The notes beneath the pieces are model-generated. The model searched no databases, was not told the origin of the DNA, and saw only the letters and a list, made by a program, of their open reading frames with translations. Of a stretch of DNA of 64,000 bases, positions 8,801 to 17,126 are shown in pieces. Each line of letters begins with the position of its first letter. The first letter of the stretch is position 1. The position numbers and the translations under genes are program-made. The stretch spans positions 3,539,001 to 3,603,000 of the forward strand of contig CP051187.1 in assembly GCA_038087035.1 (NCBI GenBank), written 5' to 3'. The stretch comes from Gloeotrichia echinulata CP02. Lineage in GTDB: Bacteria > Cyanobacteriota > Cyanobacteriia > Cyanobacteriales > Nostocaceae.

Positions 8801-9206
8801 TCCCGTCTTCACTGCTTTCTGTGATGTAAGTTGGTAGCGCAATGATTTGGGTGTGAGTTGGTAAACTGATTTCGGCAGCAGGTGTACTTTTACGCTTTCG
8901 CCCAGCACTAACAGTAACTTGGGGTTGCTCTTTGAGGGGAGAAATTTTCAGATTCTGCGATCGCGTTCCCTGCGGGACGCTACGCGAACGCGTAGCGTCC
9001 CGCAGGGAACGCAGAGAAACGCTGCTTTTGAAGGCAGATCGCAACCACTCACTCAACTCAATTGGTGTCATTGCCAATGGATGTGATGGTATATCTGTAA
9101 ATGGACTAAACTCGGAATTTACCCGCGATGCCCGCCAAGTTTCTCCCCAAATAAATAAACTACCATTTTGATTTATATTTAACCAAATACCGTGTAAAAT
9201 TGCCAT
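5871..9206 (-). CDS. SNF2/Rad54-type DEAD/H helicase
   Basis: The 1111-residue protein is a bacterial SNF2-family ATPase, a DNA translocase that remodels protein-DNA complexes. Walker A is DDMGLGKT near residue 660. The DEAQ box is LILDEAQNVKN near residue 758. The C-terminal helicase lobe includes ILSLKAGGVGLNLT and NQATDRVFRIGQT near residues 1020-1060. The long N-terminal half is the family-specific region seen in cyanobacterial homologues. Residues 65-81 are translated from an inserted palindromic repeat that keeps the frame. The usual partner, a SWIM zinc-finger gene, lies on the same strand at the window start, far downstream. The start ATG at 9206 is the first in frame and fits the conserved beginning MAILHGIWLN. 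Confidence 0.9.
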   Translation of the reverse strand: MAILHGIWLNINQNGSLFIWGETWRASRVNSEFSPFTDIPSHPLAMTPIELSEWLRSAFKSSVSLRSLRDATRSRSVPQGTRSQNLKISPLKEQPQVTVSAGRKRKSTPAAEISLPTHTQIIALPTYITESSEDGTVAISPVHSATNGLATDTPQYLQPWQVEGFCLNPSEAMKFLTSLPLSNVNGEDAFLGPDLRFWSQIARWSLDLTSRCKFLPTIQPQSDGAMIAKWQVLLDSAVDGTRLEKFSAKMPLACRTYHWGEGDKVTRGESFAPNSPSPIYVDFPLPPQELLLAFLNSMIDAQVRGMINSQPPIEAKMMATLPSAVRHWLQALTSASHHESADAIGIERLQAALKAWTMPLQHQLTGKTLFHTCFQLRPPESEETDWTLAYYLQAADDPEFLVDAATIWQNPVERFVYQNRTIEQPQETFLRGLGLASRLYSAVAPSLETEYPQSCRLNPIQAYEFIKSVTWRFEDSGLGVILPPSLANREGWANRLGLKIAAETPKQKQGRLGLQSLLNFQWQLAIGGQTISKAEFDRLVALNSPLVKINDEWVELRPQDIKIAQNFFASRKEQMSLSLEDALRISNGDTQVIEKLPVVNFEASGTLQELIGALTNNQSIAPLPTPKSFQGQLRPYQERGAAWLAFLERWGLGACLADDMGLGKTVEFIAFLLHLKEQDLLEKPTLLVCPTSVLGNWQREVKKFAPKLKVLEYHGDKRPKGKAFLEIIQKYDLVITSYSLIHRDIKLLQSISWQCLILDEAQNVKNSEAKQSQAVRQLESTFRIALTGTPVENRLQELWSILDFLNPGYLGNRQFFQRRFSMPIEKYGDTDSLNQLRSLVQPFILRRLKTDREIIQDLPEKQEMTVFCGLSAEQATLYQTVVEQSLTEIDEATGLQRRGMILGLLVKLKQICNHPAQYLKLATLEAHHSAKLQRLNEMLEEVLAEGDSALIFTQFAEWGKLLQPYLQQQLGREILFLYGSTSKKQREEMLDRFQNDPQAPPIMILSLKAGGVGLNLTRANHVFHFDRWWNPAVENQATDRVFRIGQTRNVQVHKFVCTGTLEEKIHDMIESKKQLAEQVVGAGEEWLTEMDTDQLRNLLLLDRNAVIDEDE
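8964..9011. repeat. 48-bp near-perfect palindrome inside the helicase coding sequence
   Basis: CGTTCCCTGCGGGACGCTAC plus GCG forms a 23-bp arm, followed by AA and the exact reverse-complement arm. It abuts a HIP1-like GCGATCGC. In the minus-strand gene it adds 16 codons without a stop or frameshift. Confidence 0.85.
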
Positions 9207-9364
9207 TTTTCAACTACTCTAATTTTCGCGTAACTAAAATATCTAATCGGTTTATTTTCTAATTACAGAATTACTTTTTTGTATTGTTTCACAGATATTT
9301 ATTATACTTAAATATAAACTATAATAAATATCTGTAACTATGGATTGCCTATTTTTTGCTAATA

Positions 9365-9893
9365 ATGAAGTTACCCTTGTATAAAAAATTAAAAAATGGG
9401 ATGCCCGGAGAAATAGATTATATGCATCCACAAGAATTGGAGATAGTAAGAGCATTACTAAATCTGGTGATTATTGAAGATGCAACTTATCCACAAAAGC
9501 AACCTCTCTCTGTATCAGAATTTGCGGCTTACTGGTTGAGTCAGGATGCCTTTGTTGTCAGAACAGTTGAGCTGGATACTAAACACAAGCAAAAAGAAAT
9601 ATTAGGGGCATTTTACTTGAAGCCAAACTTTCACTCTTCGCTGTAGCCATATTTGTAACGCTGGTTTTATTGTACAACCTCAAATGCGTGGTCAGGGTAT
9701 AGGGCGGCTCATGGGGGAGGCGATGCTCCTGATTGCCGCAAGCCTTGACTACGAGGCGGTGATGTTCAATTTGGTGTTTGAAACTAATATACCTTCAATT
9801 ACATTGTGGCAGTCATTGGGATTTGAGATCATTGGACGCATTCCCCAGGCGGTGAAGCTAGTCCGTCAGCAAGTGATAGACGCGCTGATCTAG
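9365..9893 (+). pseudogene. GNAT N-acetyltransferase, single frameshift
   Basis: The first frame (from ATG 9365) gives an N-terminal half, ending KPNFHSSL at a stop near 9644. A second frame continues the same fold: RCSHICNAGFIVQPQMRGQG IGR, then TNIPSITLWQSLGFEIIGR. The acetyl-CoA loop MRGQGIGR and the Y/W-SLGF end are classic GNAT motifs. Deleting one base near 9638-9642 would join the halves into one protein of about 175 residues. Either this is a decayed gene or the base is a sequencing/assembly error. The ISL3 element lies just 14 bp after its stop. Confidence 0.75.
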
Positions 9894-9907
9894 TACCGTG
9901 CTTTGCT

Positions 9908-11204
9908 GGCTCTTGCGTACTTAGCGTGCTAAATTGATAGGATAATGCCAAGAAAGTAAAGCTCTAATCTCAAAATTACGAAAGTTTCTAAATCCAAATC
10001 CACTTCGCTTTATTAACTTCAGTTTATTATTTATTCCTTCTACTACTCCACTGGTAGTCCTTCGTTCAAAATATCCGACTATTTCTCCAAACCACCGTTT
10101 AATTGTCTGCACACTTCTTTGATAATATGGTTCAGCTTTTTTTAACCAATTGATTAATTCTAGCGTTCCCGTTACCACATTTTTATTGTCTTCAAATAAA
10201 TTGTGAAAATCTTCTTTTAATGAATGCATTCTAGCTATTAAAGGAGAAGCTTGTTTAATTCTATTTAATTTATCTTTTTGCTTTTCGGTGAGCTTATTCT
10301 CGGCTTTTAGAATTGTAAATTTATTTCCTTTTAAACTTTCAAATACTTTTTTTCTTTCCGGGGCATTTAACTCAGATGCTATTTTCTTTTCTGCTATCCT
10401 AGCTCGATTTAATTCTTCATGTACTAATTTAGTAACATGGAACCTATCTACCGTTACAAGGGCGTTTGGACAAATCTTCTCAATTAAAGATTTATAATTG
10501 CCTGTCATATCAATACTTACTTCTTCTATTTGTGACAAAACTTTTTCTCCCCACATTCTCATGGTTTTTTTGATTTCAATTTGTTTTCTTTCTTTTACTA
10601 AACCTATCAATTTACCTGAATCTATATCTACTAGCACGACAATAAATTTTCCTTGTCCTTTGACCAAACTAATTTCATCTATTCCTAATCTTCTTAAATC
10701 TTTGACATCTATTGGCATCACATTTTTAGCTACATCTTCAAGCATTGATATGACTTCTTCATTAGTTAGTCCATTATTTCTTGCCACATTACTTACATTA
10801 CTATTAATCACTTGTTTGATAATATATTCCGCATATCGGTATGTATACCTCTTTCTTGCTCCTAGAAAATCTAGCTTTTCATTAAATGTTTTTCGGCATT
10901 TTTTACACTTGAATCTTCGTCTATTGACATTCAGTATTACTTCAAAATCCCCCATCGGTAAATCTTTCACTAAACATTTTTGATTTTGATGTAAATGTCT
11001 TGAGTTTTGACCACAGTGTGGGCACGATGCACTTTTCGCTTTTTTACCTACTGATAGAATTAGGACTTGACCCTCTTGTAGGCTTGATTCTACTAATACT
11101 TCAGGCAAATTTAGGAGTTGAGTCATTATTCGTTTCATAATTTATTTTATTAAACATTATTAAAAAATATCTTAACATTTTAGCACGCTAAGTACCCAAG
11201 AACC
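9908..11204. mobile_element. ISL3-family insertion sequence with target duplication
   Basis: The 1297-bp element has 26-bp terminal inverted repeats at 9908-9933 and 11179-11204 (24 of 26 positions match; inner part GTACTTAGCGTGCTAAA). The flanks 9900-9907 and 11205-11212 are both GCTTTGCT, an 8-bp target duplication typical of ISL3. The single gene is an intact transposase. The perfect duplication suggests a fairly recent insertion. Confidence 0.92.
9921..11138 (-). CDS. ISL3-family transposase
   Basis: The 405-residue protein begins with a zinc-finger DNA-binding head: CPHCGQNSRHLH, then KCKKCRKTFNE. A DDE-type core follows: LGIDEISLVKGQGKF carries the first aspartate, VSIDMTGNY and VTVDRFHV the second, and VVEGINNKLKLIKR the C-terminal glutamate region. 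Gene, length and motif order match ISL3 transposases. The stop codon overlaps the left inverted repeat. The lower G+C compared with neighbouring genes fits a mobile origin. Confidence 0.92.
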   Translation of the reverse strand: MKRIMTQLLNLPEVLVESSLQEGQVLILSVGKKAKSASCPHCGQNSRHLHQNQKCLVKDLPMGDFEVILNVNRRRFKCKKCRKTFNEKLDFLGARKRYTYRYAEYIIKQVINSNVSNVARNNGLTNEEVISMLEDVAKNVMPIDVKDLRRLGIDEISLVKGQGKFIVVLVDIDSGKLIGLVKERKQIEIKKTMRMWGEKVLSQIEEVSIDMTGNYKSLIEKICPNALVTVDRFHVTKLVHEELNRARIAEKKIASELNAPERKKVFESLKGNKFTILKAENKLTEKQKDKLNRIKQASPLIARMHSLKEDFHNLFEDNKNVVTGTLELINWLKKAEPYYQRSVQTIKRWFGEIVGYFERRTTSGVVEGINNKLKLIKRSGFGFRNFRNFEIRALLSWHYPINLAR

Positions 11205-11320
11205 GCTTTGCTACTAGTGAAAGTTGTTGATCTTTGTATGTAACTAAAGCCAGCCATAGTGCATAAATGTTAGGATTGCCACAGAGAGAGAATAGCGTGC
11301 ATAGAAGGAAAAAAAACTGA

Positions 11321-13477
11321 ATGGCAGAAGTTGATAAGTCAATATCCTTCGACGGACGGGATATTCGACTGAAGGTAGGCCTGTTAGCTCCCCAGGCTGG
11401 TGGGTCGGTTTTGATACAATCAGGGGACACAGCTGTTTTGGTGACGGCTACGCGATCGCAAGCCAGAGAAGGCATTGATTTTCTTCCCCTCACAGTAGAT
11501 TACGAAGAAAGACTGTATGCTGCAGGTAGGATTCCCGGCGGGATTATGCGGCGTGAAGGTCGCCCACCAGAAAAAACAATTCTTACTAGTCGTCTGATTG
11601 ACCGTCCCCTGCGTCCTTTGTTCCCTTCATGGTTGCGGGATGACTTGCAAATTATCGCTTTGACTTTGTCAATGGATGAGCAAGTACCACCCGATGTGTT
11701 AGCGGTTACAGGTGCTTCAATTGCTACCCTAATTGCCCAGATTCCGTTTTACGGACCAATGGCAGCAGTGCGGGTAGGCTTAGTGGGAGATGATTTCATT
11801 ATTAACCCGACCTATGCGGAAATTGAAGCCGGAGAGTTAGATCTAGTAGTAGCAGGTTCACCAGATGGTGTGATCATGGTAGAGGCGGGAGCCAATCAGC
11901 TACCAGAGCGAGATATCATCGAGGCGATTGATTTTGGCTACGAAGCAGTACGCGACTTAATCAAAGCCCAGGAAGATTTAATTGCTGAACTAGGTCTGGA
12001 GATTATACAAGCAGTACCGCCGGAAGTAGATCCCATACTGGAAAACTTCATCAGCGATCGCGCTAGCGTTGAGATTAAGAAAATTTTGGCGCAATTTGAA
12101 TTAACTAAACCAGAGCGGGACGCTGCTTTGGATGTAGTTAAGGAAACAATTGAAATAGCGATCACTGAACTTCCAGAAGAAGACCCCATCCGGGTAGCCG
12201 CAACCGCAAACAGCAAGGCACTTGGTAATACTTTTAAAGACATTACCAAACACTTCATGCGCCGTCAAATCATCGAAGACAATGTTCGCGTTGACGGTCG
12301 CAAACTCGATGAAGTCCGCCCAGTTTCTTGTCTGGTCGATGTCTTACCGAAGCGAGTACACGGTAGTGGTTTATTTAACCGGGGACTAACCCAGGTATTA
12401 TCTGCTTGTACACTCGGCACACCGGGAGATGCTCAAAACCTCAATGATGATTTACAAATAGATCAAAGCAAACGTTACCTACATCATTATAATTTCCCAC
12501 CCTTCTCCGTCGGCGAAACCAAGCCAATGCGGGCCCCAGGAAGGCGGGAAATCGGTCACGGTGCCCTAGCGGAGCGAGCGCTGTTACCTGTACTACCGTC
12601 GAAAGAAAAATTTCCTTACGTGATTCGTGTCGTCTCGGAAGTGCTTTCCTCCAACGGTTCTACCTCAATGGGTTCGGTGTGCGGTTCCACCCTCGCCTTA
12701 ATGGATGCGGGTGTACCAATTACCAAACCCGTCAGCGGTGCAGCAATGGGTTTGATTAAAGAAGGTGAAGAAGTCCGCGTCTTGACAGATATTCAGGGTA
12801 TTGAGGACTTTTTGGGCGATATGGACTTTAAAGTCGCCGGCACAGACACAGGGATTACCGCCTTGCAAATGGATATGAAAATATCTGGTCTGTCTTTAGA
12901 TGTCATCGCTCAAGCCATCCATCAAGCCAAATCAGCCCGCTTGCACATTCTGGACAAAATGCTCCAGACTATCGATCAACCACGCATCGAAACTTCACCC
13001 TATGCTCCCAGGCTGTTGACGATCAAGATCGACCCAGACATGATCGGTCTAGTTATTGGACCCGGAGGCAAGACAATTAAGGGCATCACTGAAGAAACGG
13101 GTGCTAAAGTTGACATTGAGGATGATGGCACTGTAACGATTTCTGCTGTGGATGAAAACAAGGCCAAGAAAGCCCGCAACATCATCCAAGGTATGACTCG
13201 CAAACTGCACGAAGGCGATGTATACGTAGGACGTGTAACTCGAATTATACCTATAGGTGCATTTGTGGAATTTCTCCCTGGAAAGGAAGGAATGATCCAC
13301 ATTTCTCAACTAGCTGATTACCGCGTGGGCAAAGTTGAGGATGAAGTAGCCGTTGGCGATGAAGTGATTGTGAAAGTCCGGGAAATTGACAACAAAGGTC
13401 GGATTAATCTCACTCGCTTGGGTATCCATCCTGATCAAGCAGCTGCGGCGCGGGAAGCTGCAGCAGTGAATCGGTAA
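11321..13477 (+). CDS. pnp: Polyribonucleotide nucleotidyltransferase (PNPase)
   Basis: The 718-residue enzyme degrades RNA 3'-5' by phosphorolysis and can also add tails, a role important in cyanobacteria. Two RNase PH-like domains are present (first with PGGIMRREGRPPEKTILTSR, second with GAAMGLIKEG and the active-site stretch MGSVCGSTLALMDAGVPI). They are followed by a KH domain (GLVIGPGGKTIKGI, near residue 577) and an S1 domain (VGRVTRIIPIGAFVEFLPG, residues about 635-700). The start ATG has an AAGGA-type site 12 bases upstream. The ISL3 element ends 116 bp upstream, so native promoter elements may lie partly on the far side of the insertion. Confidence 0.96.
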   Translation: MAEVDKSISFDGRDIRLKVGLLAPQAGGSVLIQSGDTAVLVTATRSQAREGIDFLPLTVDYEERLYAAGRIPGGIMRREGRPPEKTILTSRLIDRPLRPLFPSWLRDDLQIIALTLSMDEQVPPDVLAVTGASIATLIAQIPFYGPMAAVRVGLVGDDFIINPTYAEIEAGELDLVVAGSPDGVIMVEAGANQLPERDIIEAIDFGYEAVRDLIKAQEDLIAELGLEIIQAVPPEVDPILENFISDRASVEIKKILAQFELTKPERDAALDVVKETIEIAITELPEEDPIRVAATANSKALGNTFKDITKHFMRRQIIEDNVRVDGRKLDEVRPVSCLVDVLPKRVHGSGLFNRGLTQVLSACTLGTPGDAQNLNDDLQIDQSKRYLHHYNFPPFSVGETKPMRAPGRREIGHGALAERALLPVLPSKEKFPYVIRVVSEVLSSNGSTSMGSVCGSTLALMDAGVPITKPVSGAAMGLIKEGEEVRVLTDIQGIEDFLGDMDFKVAGTDTGITALQMDMKISGLSLDVIAQAIHQAKSARLHILDKMLQTIDQPRIETSPYAPRLLTIKIDPDMIGLVIGPGGKTIKGITEETGAKVDIEDDGTVTISAVDENKAKKARNIIQGMTRKLHEGDVYVGRVTRIIPIGAFVEFLPGKEGMIHISQLADYRVGKVEDEVAVGDEVIVKVREIDNKGRINLTRLGIHPDQAAAAREAAAVNR

Positions 13478-13510
13478 ATCGATTTGGGATTTTAGCTAAA
13501 ATAGCAAGAA

Positions 13511-13566
13511 GCCTCTCGCTCTATCTGTAATCAGATGAGCGATGAGATGAATTGCGAGTCTTTTTT
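13511..13566 (+). terminator. Putative rho-independent terminator of pnp
   Basis: A stem-loop around CGCTCTATCTGTAATCAGAT and GAGCG is followed some 25 bases later by TTTTTT at 13561-13566. The spacing between stem and T-run is longer than ideal, so a larger fold (GCCTCTCGC...GCGAGTC) may be the true stem. Confidence 0.4.
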
Positions 13567-13604
13567 CAGTTTAGGGTAAATGAAACTCGCTCCGTGAGTT
13601 AGAA

Positions 13605-13626
13605 CCCCATGCGTTTACACATGGGG
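13605..13626. repeat. Hairpin repeat (CCCCATG...CATGGGG)
   Basis: CCCCATGCGTTTACACATGG GG is a 7-bp stem hairpin. It resembles the hairpin between the 106-bp duplication copies at 5.7 kb and hairpins found at ends of IS200/IS605 elements. It may be a relic end of such an element. The surrounding spacer 13567-13767 has no gene. Confidence 0.4.
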
Positions 13627-13767
13627 TATCTCAGTGGAAGCACCGTCAAATCAAAGGTTAAATCTCGGTATACTGAGCAACATTCAAGTAGTATTGCTCT
13701 ATTTTAACTCAGTAATTACAGGTATAATTATTTTATACTATATTTTACTAACTAAAGGGTTAATCAG

Positions 13768-14271
13768 ATGGACGCATTAAATCATGGGGAAATCGTCGAT
13801 ACTCATCATTTCCCAGATGCGGTTATTGATCATACAGCGCAGAATTTATCTGAGATCAATCACGATTTAAACTCAAGTTATTCCAGTCATGTTGAACCAA
13901 TCTCTCAGGGGATTGACCAACATTCTCACAGTTTTTTAACCGATTTGCATCCAAACACAATTTTACATTCTGATTGCGTTTCTTTTTCTGGTGCTGATTT
14001 CCAGTCGAACTTTGATCACTTGCACAATTCTGTTTATATTGAAACGCCTAGTTTTGAAAATCATTTATCCACAAGCAATTTTCATACTGAGGTGATACCT
14101 CGTGAGGCGACACCAAATTATGCCGAAGCGGCTCATAATGAAGCTTGGGCAAAAGATTACGAGCATAGAGCCGCAAGTTGGGCAAGTGAGGGGTCTTTTG
14201 ATATGGCTGATTCATTGCAAAAAGAGGCGGACTATTACCATCAAAAAGCGGCTGAAAATCTTAACCAATAA
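13768..14271 (+). CDS. Hypothetical histidine-rich protein
   Basis: The 167-residue protein has no family I recognise. It is rich in histidine, aspartate, asparagine and serine in its first two thirds (HHFPDAVIDH, SSYSSHVEPISQGIDQHSHS). It ends in a helical, alanine-rich segment (YAEAAHNEAWAKDYEHRAAS) with a tail DSLQKEADYYHQKAAENLNQ. No signal peptide or membrane segment is present. Upstream is AT-rich sequence. It precedes the GUN4-domain gene in the same direction by 112 bp, so joint expression is possible. Confidence 0.55.
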   Translation: MDALNHGEIVDTHHFPDAVIDHTAQNLSEINHDLNSSYSSHVEPISQGIDQHSHSFLTDLHPNTILHSDCVSFSGADFQSNFDHLHNSVYIETPSFENHLSTSNFHTEVIPREATPNYAEAAHNEAWAKDYEHRAASWASEGSFDMADSLQKEADYYHQKAAENLNQ

Positions 14272-14383
14272 TTAGATTTGTCTGCTTTTAATATCTGCTA
14301 ACTTCGGTAAATATAGCAATCTTTATTATATCGAAGTTGGCATATTTTTTGAAAATTCAATTTTATTCTTCCTCATAAATTTT

Positions 14384-16636
14384 ATGTCTGATTCGCCAAT
14401 TCCAACACAACCACATCAGCCGGAGAAATCACCCATGAAAGATATTTTTTCCAGCTTAATTTCTGGTGGTTTTCAAGTAGTGGCACAAGTAGCGACAAGT
14501 TATATTAATCAGCAGACTCAATTAAAAGTAGCCGATAAAAATCAGGAAACACAATTAAAATTAGAGCATCTTAGAAACGAACTAAAAAAAGCATTTGAGT
14601 TAGAGCAATTTGACAGACAAAAACAACTACAACTAGAGTTAGCAGAGTTTACCCGTGAAACTCAATTAAAAATAGCAGCTAAACAGCGAGAAACAGCCCT
14701 TGCATTACCAGAAGTTAATAAAATTTTTGAACATTGGCCGCTGAGAATTGTTCCGTCTTTAATTCTCGATTCTCACATTAATAATAATCGCCCTCCTTTG
14801 AAAGTAATTATTGCTCCTCCAGAGGTGAACTTTGATAAATTTGGCAGTGCGACTCAAGGTTTACCAAAAATGGAGAATACTTTAGCTCAGGGTTTACGAC
14901 AATTTTTAGATAAAAACTATCATCTGAATAGTCAAATTAGACCTGTTCAATTATTAGATGGAGCTTGGGATAGTAATAAATATCATGGTGGCTCTAGTAT
15001 CCAAGTGCTTTTTAAAATGCTAAAATCTGAGCCTCTTTTAATTTTAGAATCAGAAATTGAAGGGGATTATCTTAATTTTCGTATAGCTTATTGGGGATAC
15101 GGACAAACTATTTACAGATATGAAACTGTATTGGCTCGATTACCTTATATGGACATTATGTATGATTCAGCTAAGGCACGAGCAAGAAAGTGGAAATCAG
15201 CGCGAGATATGCTAATTCAACAGGGAAAGAATCCTAAAGTAATTAACGAGCCTGATACCTACAATTTAGAGATATTAGAAGAGGAAGAACAACTCAAAAG
15301 TTTTGATTTTGATATTAGCCATTTACCGCGTCGTTACAAATTAAATAACAAAGATTTTGACGCTCTTTGTCAGTTTTTGATTACTGTTCATACTCTATTT
15401 GCGGGCTGGATAATTGATATTCACTATCTGATTTATCATGATGTGACACCATTATTACCCCAGTTATTACCTAAGTTTATTGAAGATGGATTAGAACCGC
15501 AAATAATTGACACAATTGTATCAGGTTATCAAGGAGTTTATCAATCTTTTGAAAATGATCGTTCTGCTTGGATTCCTGAATTAGTTTTAGATTTTGCTCA
15601 TAGTTTAAGTCATTTACCTGATAAATCTTGGGCTAGTGAAAAGTTAAATTATTCTGTTCGGTATTGGTTGCAATTGCGAGGTGTGATAGCAAATAATAAT
15701 AATTTATTAGAGGCTACACGCTCAGTTTTATCCTTCCAAGATAGAGAATATTTTGAGAAGTTAAAAGAGTGTTTTACACGATGTAAAGATACAGAAGGAG
15801 TGAGAAAAGTAGATTATTTATTGAGCAAAATCGTGGAACTTCGGAAAGAAGCTGATGATTTCTATAATGACGGCATTTATCATTTACAAAATGGTAACTA
15901 TGAGCGTTCCATTGCTGATTTTGAACAAGCTCAAAGTTATGGACATCCTGATGCTAGTCGTATGCTTGTTGAAGTGAGACTTCAGGAGGATATGGCGGTT
16001 CTAGCTAAACAACTAGAAGAACAAAAAGCCGCAGAGCAAGCTAAACTACAAGCTCAAAAACAGCAGGAAGTTAAACCAGCCGCTAGTTCTTTGATACCAC
16101 TAAAGTCAGCCGTAGGGATGGACTATACAAAACTGCAAGATTTACTTGCTGCGGGGAAGTGGGAAGAAGCAGACAAGGAAACAGAAAGGGTAATGTTAGC
16201 AGTTGCAAAACGGGAAAAAGAAGGTTGGATAGATAGTCGGAGTATTGATAATTTTCCCTGTGAAGACCTCCGCACGATTGACCAGTTGTGGGTAAAGTAC
16301 AGTAATGGTAGATTCGGGTTTTCTGTGCAGAAACGAATTTATCAAAGTTTAGGTGGAGCAATGAACTACAATGGGAAAATCTGGGAAGCTTTCTATGACA
16401 AGATAGGATGGGAAAAATTGTTTTTTATAACTTTTGTTGTTGATATAGAAGGACCAGAAGGACACCTCCCTGGGGGAATTTTACAGGGGTCAAAGATTAC
16501 AGGGGATATGCGGAAGTATGGTTTGGGGCTAATACTGTATGGTTTAGGAACCATAGTGGCGGTGGAATTGTATCAACGGGAACGTTGTGGCTTGTTCTTT
16601 TCTCTCGTGTGGAGACTTGTAAACTGTAACATTTAA
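14384..16636 (+). CDS. GUN4-domain protein with large coiled-coil N-terminal half
   Basis: The protein has 750 residues. Residues about 1-115 form a charged coiled coil with repeats such as NQETQLKLEHLRNEL and TRETQLKIAAKQRETAL. About 115-480 is an uncharacterised domain. About 485-530 looks TPR-like (FYNDGIYHLQNGNYERSIAD). About 575-690 is a GUN4-type domain: DYTKLQDLLAAGKWEEADKE, DNFPCEDLRTIDQLWVKYSN, GRFGFSVQKRIYQSLGG. GUN4 proper binds porphyrins and stimulates Mg-chelatase. Multi-domain cyanobacterial proteins with this domain are often regulators of unknown role. The last 50 residues after GHLPGG are unlike the canonical end, and a late frameshift there cannot be excluded. Tail composition is otherwise ordinary. 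Confidence 0.8.
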   Translation: MSDSPIPTQPHQPEKSPMKDIFSSLISGGFQVVAQVATSYINQQTQLKVADKNQETQLKLEHLRNELKKAFELEQFDRQKQLQLELAEFTRETQLKIAAKQRETALALPEVNKIFEHWPLRIVPSLILDSHINNNRPPLKVIIAPPEVNFDKFGSATQGLPKMENTLAQGLRQFLDKNYHLNSQIRPVQLLDGAWDSNKYHGGSSIQVLFKMLKSEPLLILESEIEGDYLNFRIAYWGYGQTIYRYETVLARLPYMDIMYDSAKARARKWKSARDMLIQQGKNPKVINEPDTYNLEILEEEEQLKSFDFDISHLPRRYKLNNKDFDALCQFLITVHTLFAGWIIDIHYLIYHDVTPLLPQLLPKFIEDGLEPQIIDTIVSGYQGVYQSFENDRSAWIPELVLDFAHSLSHLPDKSWASEKLNYSVRYWLQLRGVIANNNNLLEATRSVLSFQDREYFEKLKECFTRCKDTEGVRKVDYLLSKIVELRKEADDFYNDGIYHLQNGNYERSIADFEQAQSYGHPDASRMLVEVRLQEDMAVLAKQLEEQKAAEQAKLQAQKQQEVKPAASSLIPLKSAVGMDYTKLQDLLAAGKWEEADKETERVMLAVAKREKEGWIDSRSIDNFPCEDLRTIDQLWVKYSNGRFGFSVQKRIYQSLGGAMNYNGKIWEAFYDKIGWEKLFFITFVVDIEGPEGHLPGGILQGSKITGDMRKYGLGLILYGLGTIVAVELYQRERCGLFFSLVWRLVNCNI

Positions 16637-16709
16637 AGGTTACAGAAAATTACTAAGTCATTCAGAAAAATTCTGATATTACTAAAATAGAGCAAATACT
16701 AAAATATCC

Positions 16710-17126
16710 ATGTCAGCTAGAGACTTATTTCATCAAGCAGTTGTTAATGGACTATCAAAAGAAGGATGGATAATTACAGATGATCCATTAGAGGTAGAAT
16801 TAGAAGATACAACCTTGAAAATTGATTTAGGTGCAGAAAGATTAATCGCAGCGGAAAAAGGAGAAGAAAAAATTGCTGTAGAAATCAAAAGTTTTGCTAG
16901 TAACTCAGCAGTAAGTGAATTTCATACAGCATTAGGACAATTTCTCAATTATCAAATAATGTTAGAAGAGACTGAATCACAACGAGTATTATATTTAGCA
17001 GTTCCCGAAGAAACTTATAAATCCTTCTTTCAAACTCGACTTGCTAGGATTGCAGTAGAAAGACATAAAGTTAAAATCATAGTATATAATCCTATAATGG
17101 AGGTAATTGTCAAATGGCAAATTTAG
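16710..17126 (+). CDS. xisH: XisH family protein (fdxN element excision controlling factor)
   Basis: The 138-residue protein matches XisH: MSARDLFHQAVVNGLSKEGW, an endonuclease-like core with IDLGAERLIAAEKG and KIAVEIKSF, then GQFLNYQIMLE. In Anabaena, XisH and XisI control the direction or specificity of fdxN-element excision in heterocysts. The E-x-K arrangement resembles PD-(D/E)XK nucleases. No XisF-type recombinase is in this window, so this is probably one of the many dispersed xisHI pairs. It overlaps xisI by 13 bp, implying translational coupling. Confidence 0.92.
   Translation: MSARDLFHQAVVNGLSKEGWIITDDPLEVELEDTTLKIDLGAERLIAAEKGEEKIAVEIKSFASNSAVSEFHTALGQFLNYQIMLEETESQRVLYLAVPEETYKSFFQTRLARIAVERHKVKIIVYNPIMEVIVKWQI

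Noticed and set aside
10498..10983. 161-codon plus-strand frame
   Set aside because: It is the antisense shadow of the ISL3 transposase.
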